A stretch of DNA of 64,000 nucleotides, from NCBI GenBank assembly GCA_946546825.1, contig CAMNOK010000002.1, positions 1 through 64,000 on the forward strand. The letters run 5' to 3'. Source of the stretch: an uncultured bacterium. GTDB lineage: Bacteria; Bacteroidota; Bacteroidia; Bacteroidales; Bacteroidaceae. The stretch's first letter is position 1. Each line of letters begins with the position of its first letter. Position numbers and translations under genes: made by a program. Below, piece after piece: positions 41,595 through 51,900 of this stretch. The notes under the pieces were generated by a model. That model was not told the DNA's origin. It was given only the letters and a program-made list of their open reading frames with translations, and made no database searches.

Positions 41595-43835
41595 GTGAAA
41601 AGTCTATTGACACTTTTTCGTATAAAGAGTCTGGTTCCGACATCGCTCTCCGCTTTGGCGGTGTGCCTGCTGATGTCAGCTTGTTCGGCCACAAGGTTTG
41701 TGGGCGACGACGGCCTGTTGCTTACCAGTGTGAAGGTAAGCTCAGATACCAAGGATATCAACACGAAATTGTTTGAACCGTATGTCAGACAGAAAGCCAA
41801 CTCTAAATGGTTCTCGCTGTTCAAGATTCCCATGGGTGTCTATGAGCTCTCTGGTCGTGATACTTCACGATGGGTGAACAAAGTCCTGCAGCATATCGGT
41901 GAACAACCGGTGGTCTATGACTCAGTGGCCGCACAACAGTCTTGCCAGAACCTGACCCGGTTGTTGCAGAACATGGGCTATATGAATAGCTCTACAACCA
42001 TCTCGTCGAAGCGTAAGGGTAGGAAGATTCGCCTCAACTACCAGCTACATCCCGGAGAGCCTTATGTCATCAACCTGCTGGAATATGATATACAGGACGA
42101 GGAAATTGGACGGTTGCTGGATGCTAACAACACCAAGAAGACGTCTCGGCTGAAAGAGGGTTCACGCTTCTCTATAGATGCTCTTGATGCAGAGCGAAAA
42201 CGCATAACAAGTGTGCTGCTCGACAATGGCTACTACCGTTTCCACAAAGACTTTATCGCCTTTACGGCCGATTCGTCGGGCGGAGGTAAAGAGGTGAGAC
42301 TGACGCTCCACCTGCTGCCCTATAAGGCTAACAACAACGCGCCGGAAACAGCCCATCCGCGATACAAGGTGCGCCATGTGAACTATCTTCCCGGTAACGA
42401 TGACGGCCACCACCTGCGCCAATCTGTGTTGGAATATAACACCGCCATCCGGCCCGGCGGCTTCTATAGCAGCAGCGACTTGCAGAAGACATACAACAAC
42501 TTTGGACGGCTGCAAGCGGTGAAATACACCAATATCCGCTTTCGTGAAACGGAAGACACGCTCCTCCTGGATGCGAATATACAGCTGACATACAACAAAC
42601 CTTCGACCATCTCGTTTCAACCCGAGGGTACCAACACGTCGGGCGACCTTGGCGCGGCAGCCTCTGTAACCTATGAAAACCGCAACCTCTTCCGCGGCGC
42701 GGAAGTTTTCAGCGTGCAGTTGCGTGGAGCCTTCGAGGCCATCACGGGACTTGAAGGGTATCAGAATGAGGACTACGAAGAATATTCCATAGAGTCGAAG
42801 CTGACGTTCCCGCGCTTTGTGGCTCCGTTTCTGTCATATTCTTTCCGTCGGCGCAGCACGGCCAGGAGTGAGCTCAGCATTGGCTATAACCTGCAAAACC
42901 GGCCAGAGTTCCACCGGAGGGTCTTCTCTACGGCGTGGCGCTACCATTGGTCGGAGCCGAAGCATTATCTCAGCTACCGTTTCGACCTCTTCGACCTGAA
43001 CTACGTCTATATGCCGTGGATCAGTACAACCTTCCGTCATGACTATCTCGACAGCGAACAGAGCCGCAATGCCATCCTGCGCTATAACTATGAAGACATC
43101 TTTATCTTTAAGATTGGTTTTGGCATGGGATATAACGACGGCACACATGTGGCACGACTCAATGTGGAAACGGCAGGCAATGTTCTGCGTGGACTCTCCA
43201 GCCTGATTAAGCCTAAACAGAACAGCGAGGGACAATACACCCTGTTTAATATTGCATACGCGCAATATGTGAGACTGGACCTCGATTTCACCAAGCTCTA
43301 TCGCTTTGACGACCGCAACCTGTTGGCCATGCATGCCGGAATGGGCATTGCCTGTCCCTATGGCAACAGCAAGATTCTGCCGTTTGAGAAACGATACTTC
43401 TCGGGAGGTGCCAACTCTGTCAGGGGATGGAGCGTCAGAGAACTCGGCCCGGGAAAGTTCAAGGGAACGGACGGCCGTATAGACTTCATCAACCAGACAG
43501 GTGACATGAAGCTGGACTTGAACCTGGAGTATCGAACCTTCTTGTTCTGGAAATTCTATGGTGCGGCTTTCATCGATGCAGGTAATATCTGGACCTTGCG
43601 TGAATATAAGGACCAGCCTGGCGGGCTCTTCAAGTTTAATGAATTCTACAAACAGATAGCCGTGGGCTACGGCATGGGGCTCCGCCTGAATTTCGATTAC
43701 TTCATCATCCGTATGGATGCTGGCATGAAGGCTATCAACCCGGCTTATGAGACTCATCGCCAGCATTATCCTATCACCCGTCACAACATGGGGCGCGATT
43801 TTTCTTTCCACTTTGCAGTAGGTCTTCCGTTCTGA
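41595..43835 (+). CDS. BamA/TamA-family outer-membrane assembly protein
   Basis: The 746-aa protein begins at GTG (MKSLLTLFRIKSLV...). It has a lipoprotein-like signal with LMSAC (Cys at residue 30), POTRA-like repeats (about 40-330) and a C-terminal Omp85 barrel. The barrel includes RYFSGGANSVRGWSVRELGPG, the lid-loop VRGW/Y-type motif near residue 610, and ends in a hydrophobic-aromatic strand FHFAVGLPF. Omp85 proteins insert or export outer-membrane or surface proteins; this lipid-anchored variant is typical of Bacteroidetes. No ATG is available before the signal sequence. A repeat array begins about 25 nt after the stop. Confidence 0.88.
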   Translation: MKSLLTLFRIKSLVPTSLSALAVCLLMSACSATRFVGDDGLLLTSVKVSSDTKDINTKLFEPYVRQKANSKWFSLFKIPMGVYELSGRDTSRWVNKVLQHIGEQPVVYDSVAAQQSCQNLTRLLQNMGYMNSSTTISSKRKGRKIRLNYQLHPGEPYVINLLEYDIQDEEIGRLLDANNTKKTSRLKEGSRFSIDALDAERKRITSVLLDNGYYRFHKDFIAFTADSSGGGKEVRLTLHLLPYKANNNAPETAHPRYKVRHVNYLPGNDDGHHLRQSVLEYNTAIRPGGFYSSSDLQKTYNNFGRLQAVKYTNIRFRETEDTLLLDANIQLTYNKPSTISFQPEGTNTSGDLGAAASVTYENRNLFRGAEVFSVQLRGAFEAITGLEGYQNEDYEEYSIESKLTFPRFVAPFLSYSFRRRSTARSELSIGYNLQNRPEFHRRVFSTAWRYHWSEPKHYLSYRFDLFDLNYVYMPWISTTFRHDYLDSEQSRNAILRYNYEDIFIFKIGFGMGYNDGTHVARLNVETAGNVLRGLSSLIKPKQNSEGQYTLFNIAYAQYVRLDLDFTKLYRFDDRNLLAMHAGMGIACPYGNSKILPFEKRYFSGGANSVRGWSVRELGPGKFKGTDGRIDFINQTGDMKLDLNLEYRTFLFWKFYGAAFIDAGNIWTLREYKDQPGGLFKFNEFYKQIAVGYGMGLRLNFDYFIIRMDAGMKAINPAYETHRQHYPITRHNMGRDFSFHFAVGLPF

Positions 43836-43860
43836 ATACTTCTCCTGGTCTATGGCTTGC

Positions 43861-44113
43861 TCTGCCTCCCAATGGATATCCTTTCTGTTTCCTAATGGAT
43901 ACTTTCTGCCTCCCAATGGATATCCTTTCTGCCTCCCAATGGATATCCTTTCTGTTTCCTAATGGATATCCTTTCTGCCTCCAAGGGCTTCTCTCTTAGA
44001 CTCCAACAGGTCGGTCAATGAGATGCCAAGCGGCCATCGTTTGGCCCCCAAGAGGCCATCGTTTGGACTCCAAGAGGACAGCTTTTGGGAGGCAAACCGA
44101 CCGACAACTCATA
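43861..44113. repeat. Heterogeneous array of about eleven 21-23-bp units
   Basis: Six units starting TCTG occur at 43861, 43884, 43905, 43928, 43951 and 43974 (steps 23, 21, 23, 23, 23). They alternate between a CCTCCCAATGG form and a TTTCCTAATGG form, each followed by ATATCC. The register continues through CCAAG/CCAAC anchors at 43981, 44003, 44026, 44048 and 44070 (steps 22, 23, 22, 22). The later units change to 19-nt dyads, such as CCAAGAGGCCATCGTTTGG (44048-44066). There are no unique spacers and no gene. It fills the space after the TamA-like gene. Confidence 0.9.
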
Positions 44114-44170
44114 CCCTAACCAATCGACTGATTGTCCTCTAAAAGACCGAGCGTTCAGACGCTAAGAGAT

Positions 44171-44217
44171 ATACCAATGAGACCCCAAGTGGTGGTCACT
44201 TGAGGTCTCATCGGTAT
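44171..44217 (-). terminator. Large hairpin 3' of the AspT/YidE-type transporter gene
   Basis: Arms of 21 nt (44171-44191 and 44197-44217) pair around a 5-nt loop with two mismatches. In plus-strand RNA these are A-C mismatches; in minus-strand RNA they become G-U pairs, so the stem is fully paired only in the transporter transcript, whose stop is 33 nt away. No U-run follows, so it may stabilise the 3' end rather than terminate alone. Confidence 0.6.
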
Positions 44218-44249
44218 CTATGTGTCAGTCTTATAGGAGAGCCATCTTG

Positions 44250-45944
44250 TCAGGCTCCACAACAGAACAAGACAATCAGTTGGGCTGTGAAAATGCGGAG
44301 GAACATGCTCAGCGGATATACCGTAGAGTAGCCGATAGCCGGAGCCTCCTTGGTGCAGGATGCGTTGGCGTAGGCCAGTGCGGGCGGGTCGGTATAGGTT
44401 CCAGCCAACATACCCATAATCGTAAAGTAGTTGAACTTATATTTCAGTCGGGCAATGGTTCCGATAATCAGGATGGGGATGATGGTAATGAGGAAACCCG
44501 TATAGACATACTTGATGCCGTCTCCGGCAATCACGGTATCCCAGAATCCGGCACCTGCCTTGATGCCCACGCTGGCCAGGAAGAGCACAAGTCCTATCTC
44601 GCGCAGCATCATGTTGGCCGAAGTCGTGGTGTAGGTAACGAGTTTCATGCGGTAGCCAAAGCGTCCGATGAGGATGGCTATGATGAGCGGACCGCCTGCT
44701 ATACCAAGCTTCAGCGGAACAGGCATGCCGGGAATGGCGATGGGCAGGCTTCCAAACAAGATTCCCACAATGATGCCGATGAAGATGGTGGCGATGTTGG
44801 GAGCATTCAGACGCTTCACCGAGTTGCCCAGCAGCTCGGCCACGCGGTTCACGTTTTCCTCAGCGCCGACCACCATGATCTTGTCTCCTACATGGAAGTG
44901 GTGGTTGCGTGAAGCGAAGAGGTCGATGCCTTGGCGGGTAATACGGGTGATATTTACGCCATAGACACTGGAGAAATGCATCTTGCCCAGCGTCTTTCCG
45001 TTCATGCGGGGGTTGGTCACAACGACACGCTTCGATATCATGGGCTGCTTTTCTTCCTCAATGCCCCAGTCTGTTTCGTCTCTGGGCCCGATGAAAGCCT
45101 GTATGGCGTCGGCATCAGCTTCAGCGCAGACGATGAGTACCTTGTCGTTGAGTGAGAGCACTGTGTCGCGATTGGGGACGAGTACCTGACCATCATGGAG
45201 AATGCGGGTGCACACAATGTCACGGTTCAGGAACTCTGAAATCTGCATCAGTGTGCGACCTGCTATAAATTCGTTGGTCACCATCAGGTGTAGCTGGTAG
45301 GGCTTGGCGTGAGGATTCTGGGCCTCATCCTCTTGCAGTTGCATCTCCTCTTTCTCCAAGCTGACGCGGCAGATATAGCGCACTGCGATAGTGGCACCAA
45401 TGATGCCGACAACTCCCAGTGGGTAGGCACAGGCATAGCCAGAGGCTATCTGTGGCACTTCGCCACTGGTGAAGACGGAGCTCAGGGCTTCGTTGGCAGC
45501 TCCAAGGCCCGGCGTGTTGGTCACGGCGCCATAGAGGGTGCCCACCATCATGGGGAGGTTCACGGGGTTGGTGGTGTCGAAGAACAGGTAGTAGCATCCA
45601 AACATCACGGCGATGTTCAGCAGGATGGCCGACGTAGAGAGCAGGTTCAGCGTGACGCCGCCCTTGCGAAAGCTCTCAAAGAAGCCCGGTCCCACCTGCA
45701 GACCGATGCAGAAAACAAAGAGAATCAATCCGAAGTCCTGTATGAAAGTCAGAATATCGGTTGGTCCGGTAAATCCTACATGTCCTGCCAAGATACCGGC
45801 AAAGAGCACGAAGGTCACACCGAGTGAGATGCCGAAAACCTTGATTTTGCCCAGCAGCACACCGACGGAGATAACGATGGCGTAGAGCAGAACAATGTGG
45901 GCAACCGACTCGTTGTTAGTAAAGAGGTTGATAATCCAATCCAT
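44250..45944 (-). CDS. AspT/YidE-type membrane transporter with two RCK_C (TrkA-C) domains
   Basis: The 564-aa protein has five membrane helices (about 15-190), two soluble TrkA-C modules (about 205-290, [35 protein letters not shown]; about 295-375, [30 protein letters not shown]), and a second helix block (about 385-564) ending in [14 protein letters not shown]. That is the aspartate:alanine exchanger/YidE architecture. The substrate is unknown; an amino or dicarboxylic acid is likely. A -7 element TACCTTTG (minus strand, 45975-45968) lies 23 nt before the start. Confidence 0.88.
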   Translation of the reverse strand: MDWIINLFTNNESVAHIVLLYAIVISVGVLLGKIKVFGISLGVTFVLFAGILAGHVGFTGPTDILTFIQDFGLILFVFCIGLQVGPGFFESFRKGGVTLNLLSTSAILLNIAVMFGCYYLFFDTTNPVNLPMMVGTLYGAVTNTPGLGAANEALSSVFTSGEVPQIASGYACAYPLGVVGIIGATIAVRYICRVSLEKEEMQLQEDEAQNPHAKPYQLHLMVTNEFIAGRTLMQISEFLNRDIVCTRILHDGQVLVPNRDTVLSLNDKVLIVCAEADADAIQAFIGPRDETDWGIEEEKQPMISKRVVVTNPRMNGKTLGKMHFSSVYGVNITRITRQGIDLFASRNHHFHVGDKIMVVGAEENVNRVAELLGNSVKRLNAPNIATIFIGIIVGILFGSLPIAIPGMPVPLKLGIAGGPLIIAILIGRFGYRMKLVTYTTTSANMMLREIGLVLFLASVGIKAGAGFWDTVIAGDGIKYVYTGFLITIIPILIIGTIARLKYKFNYFTIMGMLAGTYTDPPALAYANASCTKEAPAIGYSTVYPLSMFLRIFTAQLIVLFCCGA

Positions 45945-45967
45945 GTGTTTTTAAAATTAAGAATGTG

Positions 45968-45975
45968 CAAAGGTA
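45968..45975 (-). promoter_or_regulatory. -7 element of the AspT/YidE-type transporter
   Basis: TACCTTTG on the minus strand, 23 nt upstream of ATG 45944, matches TAnnTTTG. Confidence 0.55.
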
Positions 45976-46020
45976 CAAATTATTTATGAATCAGATGGCC
46001 TTTACGACAGATTATTTCTG

Positions 46021-48930
46021 TTACAGGCCACATATTTGTCGATAGGGACAGTTCTGGCAGCGCGTGGTGTCAGCCGTGGGAGTGAAGGGTACTGACTTGT
46101 CGAGCATTTCGCTGATGAGGGTTGTCAGTCGTTCCATAAACTCTTTCTCCACAGCGCGTATGTCGCTCAGAAGCAGACGGTTATTGAATGTTCCTATTGT
46201 GAGGATGGGGTTGTAGTCGTCGCCGCCGGCATGTTGGATGAACAGCAGGGCCGGCGCCACGGCCAGCTCATTGGGGTTCAGCTTGGCAGAGTGGCTCACG
46301 ATGCTGGCATAGAGCATGGCTTGCAGGTAGTAGTCGGCATGTTTCTGAGTGATGTTTTCGCCACTGAAGATGTCGGCTACGTCGGCCACGCTTTGTGTGG
46401 CAGTCCGTCCGGTCTTGTAGTCGAGCACGCGGATGAGATCGCCTTGGTCTTGTGTGTGCACCAGGTCGAGACGATCGATGATACCACCGATGGTGAGTTC
46501 TCTCTCTCCGCTCTCCTGCAGGGTTGATTCAGCGTTGCTTGTGGGAATCTTCAGCTTGGTGAAGGCTTTGATTTCAGAACCTATCAGGGTGAAGGGGGCC
46601 AGTTGCTCGTCGAGCTTCAGCAACTGCTGCAGAAAGCCAATGATGACTTCGCGGTTGATGAGTTGAAGCCCATTGTACTCTGGTGAGAATCCTTTGACGG
46701 TTGTCTTGAACAATTCTTCTTTAAAAGCCTGATCGACAATGATTTCCAAGTTGTTGTGATGTTTGGAAAAGTTCTGAATATCTCCCTTCGTGATGATGTT
46801 GCTTTTCTCCGACAGACGCAGGTAGATGAGTTCTGCGGAGCGGTGGAAAATGTTTCCAAAGATGCGGTTGTCGATTTCATCGTCATCGTTTTGGTCGGGT
46901 TCCTTCAGGTCGGCCAGCAGGTGGTAGTAGAATTGTAGCTGGCAGCGCAGGTAGCGATTGATGGCTGTGGGTGACAATGTCTTCATCTCGTTGAGCAAGT
47001 TCATGATGTTGTCATCCTTTACTATGGGGCGGCGCCTGATGGCCGAGGCTGCCAGGCGGGTGCTCAGAATCGACTTTCTGATGGGGTGGTTGCTCTCCAC
47101 GAGAAGCTGCAGCATGAAGCGGCTCATTTGTCCCGATTGTCCGTCTTCAGTAGCGTTGTTGTAGCAGAGGGTGACATCCTGCGCCCTTTGCAGTAGTCGG
47201 TTGAAGTAGTAGGCATAGACGGCCACCTTGTTGTCGATGGTTGTCAGCCCGTAGGCCTTTCGGATAGCATAGGGTATGAACGAAACGTCGTTCACACCTT
47301 TAGGCATGTTTCCCTCGTTGCACGACAACAACAGAACATGGTCGAAGTCCAGATTGCGGGTCTCCAGCACACCCATGATCTGGAGTCCTTCTGCCGGTTC
47401 GCCGTGGAAAGGAATGGAGGTCGAGCCCACGAGCTGGCTGATGAGCCGTTGCAGCGTGACGAGTTCCACCGACAGTTCGCCCGTCCTGACCAGTTCGCAG
47501 AGACGGTTCAGCAACGTGTACATCCGGAAGAGCGACTCCTGGAAGAGAGGGTCTGCCTGTTCATGGGCTGCGTTGGTGCCGATGAGCCGCAGCACCTGAA
47601 GCAAATATTCCAGCAGCTGCAGGTTGCCTTTCGCCCCCTGGGGCTCCACTTGGGAGAACAGCAGCGTGCAGCCCTCGTCCTGAGCCATTAGCGCGCGGGT
47701 AGGGAAGAGCAGGTGCTCGGTGCTCAGTTTGGTAATCAAATCATGATAGTGGGGGGTGATGTAGGGTGCATAAGGGTGGCGCAGGGTGCGCAACACATTG
47801 CGCAGTCGGTACTTGTCGGTACCGTTGACATGACCTGTGGTCTGCAGTTCGGTGAGCAGGCTGACCAGTGAGGCGAAGGGCGACTGTGACAGGGGATATC
47901 CCGTCGTGATGTTCACCTTTTCCACCTCGGTGGGCAGACAATGGATGACAACAGGCAGCAGCGACTCGTCGCAGAGCACGACAGCGGTCTTGCGCCCTGC
48001 CTCGATGCGCCCTTCCTGGCGCAGCCACTGGCTGACGAAGCGCGCCTGGGCATTCTCTGTCTGTGCTGCCAGAAAGGTGATGGCTTGCTTTGGACGGCAG
48101 AATTGGCTGAAGATGGGGTCGTCGTCGGCCAGCTCATTGGGAAATTTGGGTAGGTATTCGCGCAGATAATGGCCGGCTTCGTTGTCGGGATTGTCTTTGA
48201 AATAGTGGTCGTAGTCCCAGTAGAAGACGGCTTTGCCGGCCTTGCGAAGACGGCTGAAGAGTCGTTGCTCCACCTGTTGTAGCACATTGAATCCTACAAA
48301 GACATAGCGTTCGTAGTTGAACTCAATGTTCTCGTCTTCTGCCACGGCCCGATAGAGAGCACCCTCGTAGGCCAGTCCTTCTTCTTTTAGCGTGGCATTG
48401 TAGCGAAGGTATATCTCGTGGAAACGACTCCACAGCGTAAGGAAGCGATGCTTCAATTCGCTCTCGCTGGCTTCGGTGAAGTTGCCGAAGAAGCGGCGTA
48501 GCAGGGCCTTCTGCTCTTCCGTGAGGTAGGATATATCATCCAGTTCGTGCAGGTCGCGCAGGTTGGCAAAGACACGTTCGGCTTGTGCCATATTCTTGTC
48601 CAGATCGTCGAAGTCGGCCAACAGTAGTTGTCCCCATCCGTAGAAATGGTCAAGGGTTTCCTCGGTGCCTGTTACCTGTGTGAAAATGCGGTGTAGTCGG
48701 CAGATGAGCAGTATGGGGTCGGCAACTTGTAGTGACGAATGGCTTCGAAAGAGGTCACTGATCGTGACATAGGCAGGACTCCACATGGGTCTGCCTGCCA
48801 AGCGGGCAAGGTGCTCATTCATGAAGAGGGCGGCACGCTTGTTGGGAAACACCACGGCTGTTTGCGACAGGTCGGTGCTGTATTTGGCCAGAAGGTCTTC
48901 GGCCACGCGCTCGAGAAAGGTCTTATTCAT
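46021..48930 (-). CDS. AddB-like PD-(D/E)XK exonuclease subunit
   Basis: The 969-aa protein has a degenerate helicase-like N-terminal half (AVVFPNKRAALFMNEHLARLAG). Its C-terminal nuclease domain contains VLDYKTGRT and iron-sulfur-type cysteines: one in YLRCQLQFYYHL and three in RCQNCPYRQIC at the end. This pattern matches AddB of the AddAB recombination helicase-nuclease. ATG 48930 overlaps the end of the upstream helicase gene by 8 nt (ATGAATAA), typical of translational coupling; a longer in-frame start at 48975 is less likely. It should process DNA double-strand ends for RecA loading together with its partner. Confidence 0.87.
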   Translation of the reverse strand: MNKTFLERVAEDLLAKYSTDLSQTAVVFPNKRAALFMNEHLARLAGRPMWSPAYVTISDLFRSHSSLQVADPILLICRLHRIFTQVTGTEETLDHFYGWGQLLLADFDDLDKNMAQAERVFANLRDLHELDDISYLTEEQKALLRRFFGNFTEASESELKHRFLTLWSRFHEIYLRYNATLKEEGLAYEGALYRAVAEDENIEFNYERYVFVGFNVLQQVEQRLFSRLRKAGKAVFYWDYDHYFKDNPDNEAGHYLREYLPKFPNELADDDPIFSQFCRPKQAITFLAAQTENAQARFVSQWLRQEGRIEAGRKTAVVLCDESLLPVVIHCLPTEVEKVNITTGYPLSQSPFASLVSLLTELQTTGHVNGTDKYRLRNVLRTLRHPYAPYITPHYHDLITKLSTEHLLFPTRALMAQDEGCTLLFSQVEPQGAKGNLQLLEYLLQVLRLIGTNAAHEQADPLFQESLFRMYTLLNRLCELVRTGELSVELVTLQRLISQLVGSTSIPFHGEPAEGLQIMGVLETRNLDFDHVLLLSCNEGNMPKGVNDVSFIPYAIRKAYGLTTIDNKVAVYAYYFNRLLQRAQDVTLCYNNATEDGQSGQMSRFMLQLLVESNHPIRKSILSTRLAASAIRRRPIVKDDNIMNLLNEMKTLSPTAINRYLRCQLQFYYHLLADLKEPDQNDDDEIDNRIFGNIFHRSAELIYLRLSEKSNIITKGDIQNFSKHHNNLEIIVDQAFKEELFKTTVKGFSPEYNGLQLINREVIIGFLQQLLKLDEQLAPFTLIGSEIKAFTKLKIPTSNAESTLQESGERELTIGGIIDRLDLVHTQDQGDLIRVLDYKTGRTATQSVADVADIFSGENITQKHADYYLQAMLYASIVSHSAKLNPNELAVAPALLFIQHAGGDDYNPILTIGTFNNRLLLSDIRAVEKEFMERLTTLISEMLDKSVPFTPTADTTRCQNCPYRQICGL

Positions 48931-51900
48931 GGTTTTCAGTGATGTTGACAGGAATGATTTGGTTGCTATAAACAAACCAGAGGTAGCCGCTGACGTTGTT
49001 GTAGCCCATATCGGTCAGCAGTGAGATGTAGTCAGATACTTGATGGCTATAGTCTGTAAGGTTAGCTTGCGTGGGGGCTCCGAACTTGAAATCTACAACG
49101 ATCATCTCTTGTCCGTTGGTCATCACGCGGTCTGGCCGGCGTTCCTTCACTTTCCCGGTCTCGTCATCGACATGCAGGATGGTGCACTCGTTGAACAGTT
49201 GCCAGCGGTCGGAGAACCAGTCGGCAACCTTCGGCGACTCCAGTCTGCGACGAATCATGTCGGCCAGTCGCTGACGTGATAACGTGTCATCGTAGAGCAC
49301 ACCGTCGCTTTCAAGCTGACGAATGGCAGCGGGAATGTCGGTCACAGTGTGCACGGTGGAAAAGATGTTGTGCAGAACACTGCCCATGCGGATATATTCC
49401 TTCTGTTTTTCTTCAGCTTCCGTGCCTTCGACGAAGTCTTTGCTCTTGTTGCTTTGGCGGAATACGGCTCGCAGTGGGAAGTTCTCCATGGTGAGTGAGA
49501 TGGAGGTGGGGCTGGTGGTGAAGACATTTTGACTCTTGCCTGTAGCAACGCTCTGCGGTTCTTGCTGGCTTTCGGTCGCTGGCAACGGGCGGCTCACGGT
49601 GTTGTCCAGAGAACCGTAGGTGAAAGTCAAGACATCGTTTTTCTCGGCAGAGTTTCCTTCCAGAAGGGAGTCTTCTAACAGATGTTTCAACTCAGGCATA
49701 CTGTCTTCAATGACACGTGAGCGGAGGTTGTTGCCACCTCTTCGGGCCATCACGAAGAGTGATTTCCTGGCTCGCGTGAAGGCCACATAGAGCAGGTTCA
49801 GGTTATCGACAGTGTCTTGGAGGTGCTCTGTCAGATAGTCGGCTTCAAAGATAGAGCCTTTCATCTGTTTCTCGCTGTAATCGACGGGAATGACAGGAAG
49901 TTGGTCGAATGGCGCCTGGCCATGTTCCGGTGTGCACCAGAGAAGTGACCCTTTGTTGAGCGTCCAGTCGCAGTTAGGTATGATGACGTGGTCGAATTCA
50001 AGTCCCTTGCTTTTATGGATGGTGATGAGACGAATACCGTCGGCCTCATCGCTATGAATGGTTTTTTCGTGCAGTGTATCGTCCCATTCGGCCAGAAAAG
50101 CCTCCATATTGGCCACATGCTCGTTGAGCCACTGTGCCATCAGGTCGAAGAATGCGCATAGGTAGGCACTCTGCTCCTGAAGTTTCTTGAGCTGGAAGAT
50201 GTCGAACAACTGTTCTGCCAGGTCGGTCATAGGCATGGCCGCCAGGTCGGCAAAGCTATTGCGGTAGGCCGGGGGCAACTGCTCGTCAAGGTCAACGGTT
50301 CGCAGTAGCAGGCTGCTCTCGGGGGCATCGTTGTGAAGGATGGCGCGTTGGTAGGCTTTGACGAGAGAAGCCTTGATGAGTCTGTCATCAGGTTGAAGTA
50401 GCAGGCGCATGGCATTGACAAGGATGCCGACGGCCAGTGAACTGTCGAGTCGGAAAGCCTCGTCGGACACCATCTTGATGTCTGGACGCTCCTGCATATA
50501 GTGTTCAGCAATGGCCTGTATGGTCTTGTTGGAGCGTACGAGGATGGCCATGTTGCTGTAGGGCACCCCACGCGCCGTCAGGGCATCGATATGTTCGGTC
50601 ATCAGGTGTAGGGCCTCTGTCTGTGCGTCTTTCTGCGGAAGCAGCGTCAGACAAACATAACCTTTGTCTGTGGGCTTGTTTTCCGGATATTGCTGGGCCA
50701 CCAGGTCATAGGCCTTTTTCATCTGAAGGGCCTCATCAGGGTTTTCCATATCCAGACGGTTATATTCCAGTTGTGCTGCTATGGTGAAAAAGGCGTTGTT
50801 GAACTCTATGATGTGCACGTCGGAGCGGCGGTTGTAGCGCATGGGTATAACGTCGAGCTGGCGAGTGTCAAACTCGCTTTCTATCTCGTTGAGCAAGCGC
50901 CAGTCACCAGAACGCCAGCGATAGATGCTCTGCTTGACGTCGCCCACAATGATGTCGTGTGACGATTCGTGACTTAGACATTCCTTCAGCAGTACTTTGA
51001 AATTGTCCCACTGAATGGTGCTGGTATCCTGAAACTCATCGATCATGATGTGTTCGATGCGATTACCAATCTTTTCGAAGATGAAGGGGGAGTCGGTGTC
51101 GCGGATGAGTTCGTTCAGCAAATGCTGTGTGTCGGACAGAAGGAAACGGTTGGCTTCGGCATTCAACTGTCTTACTTTCTCGTCAATGCTGTTTAAGAGA
51201 CGTAATTGGCTGAGGTGTTTGAGGGTGATGTCGGCCGACTTGTAAAGCTTCAGATGACGCGGACGCTCACGCTCGGCGTTCAGCAGCAGTGGAATGAGCG
51301 TCTCTACGACCAGTAGGTAGCGTGGATCGGATGCTGTCAGATCGCTCTTCTTCAGCCAGCCTTCAGCTCCGTTCATGGCGGCTTCTATGCGTTTGCCAAT
51401 GAGTTTGTCGCTGTCGAAGACCCCTTTGCGTAGTTTTACAAAATAGCCGCAGGCGCCATTGGCTCCGTTGGAGAAGTCGCTGACGTTGAGTCCATGCTGC
51501 TCCAGTATATCAAAGAACTGCTCTGCGGGTTGGAGCAGGTTTTTGTGGGCTTTCTCCTTGATGGCGCGAAGCTGACTTGAAAATGTCGTGAAGAAATCTT
51601 TCGTGGCAAGTTGGCGGCTCACTTCGGCCCCACGTTCCTTGTAGATGTCCTTAAAAATGTTTTCACCGAAGCGCTTAATCTGACCGATGACGTTCCAACC
51701 CTTGTCATCATCAATGTTGTCGCGAATGTAGCTCATGATCCACTTCAACTCCAGACTGCTTGCCTGCAGGTCTTCAATGAGCTGGTCAACGGCCTGCTGC
51801 TCCACCTGTTTGTCGTTGAGCCCGATATGGAGGTTGGCAGTAAGGTCGAGCTCACGGGCAAGGTTGCGGAGCACACTTTGGAAGAAGGAGTCGATGGTCT

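Noticed and set aside
44220-44912. Long plus-strand frame antisense to the AspT/YidE-type transporter
   Set aside because: His/Gly/Asp-rich shadow of a clear membrane-protein gene, with no domain or promoter.
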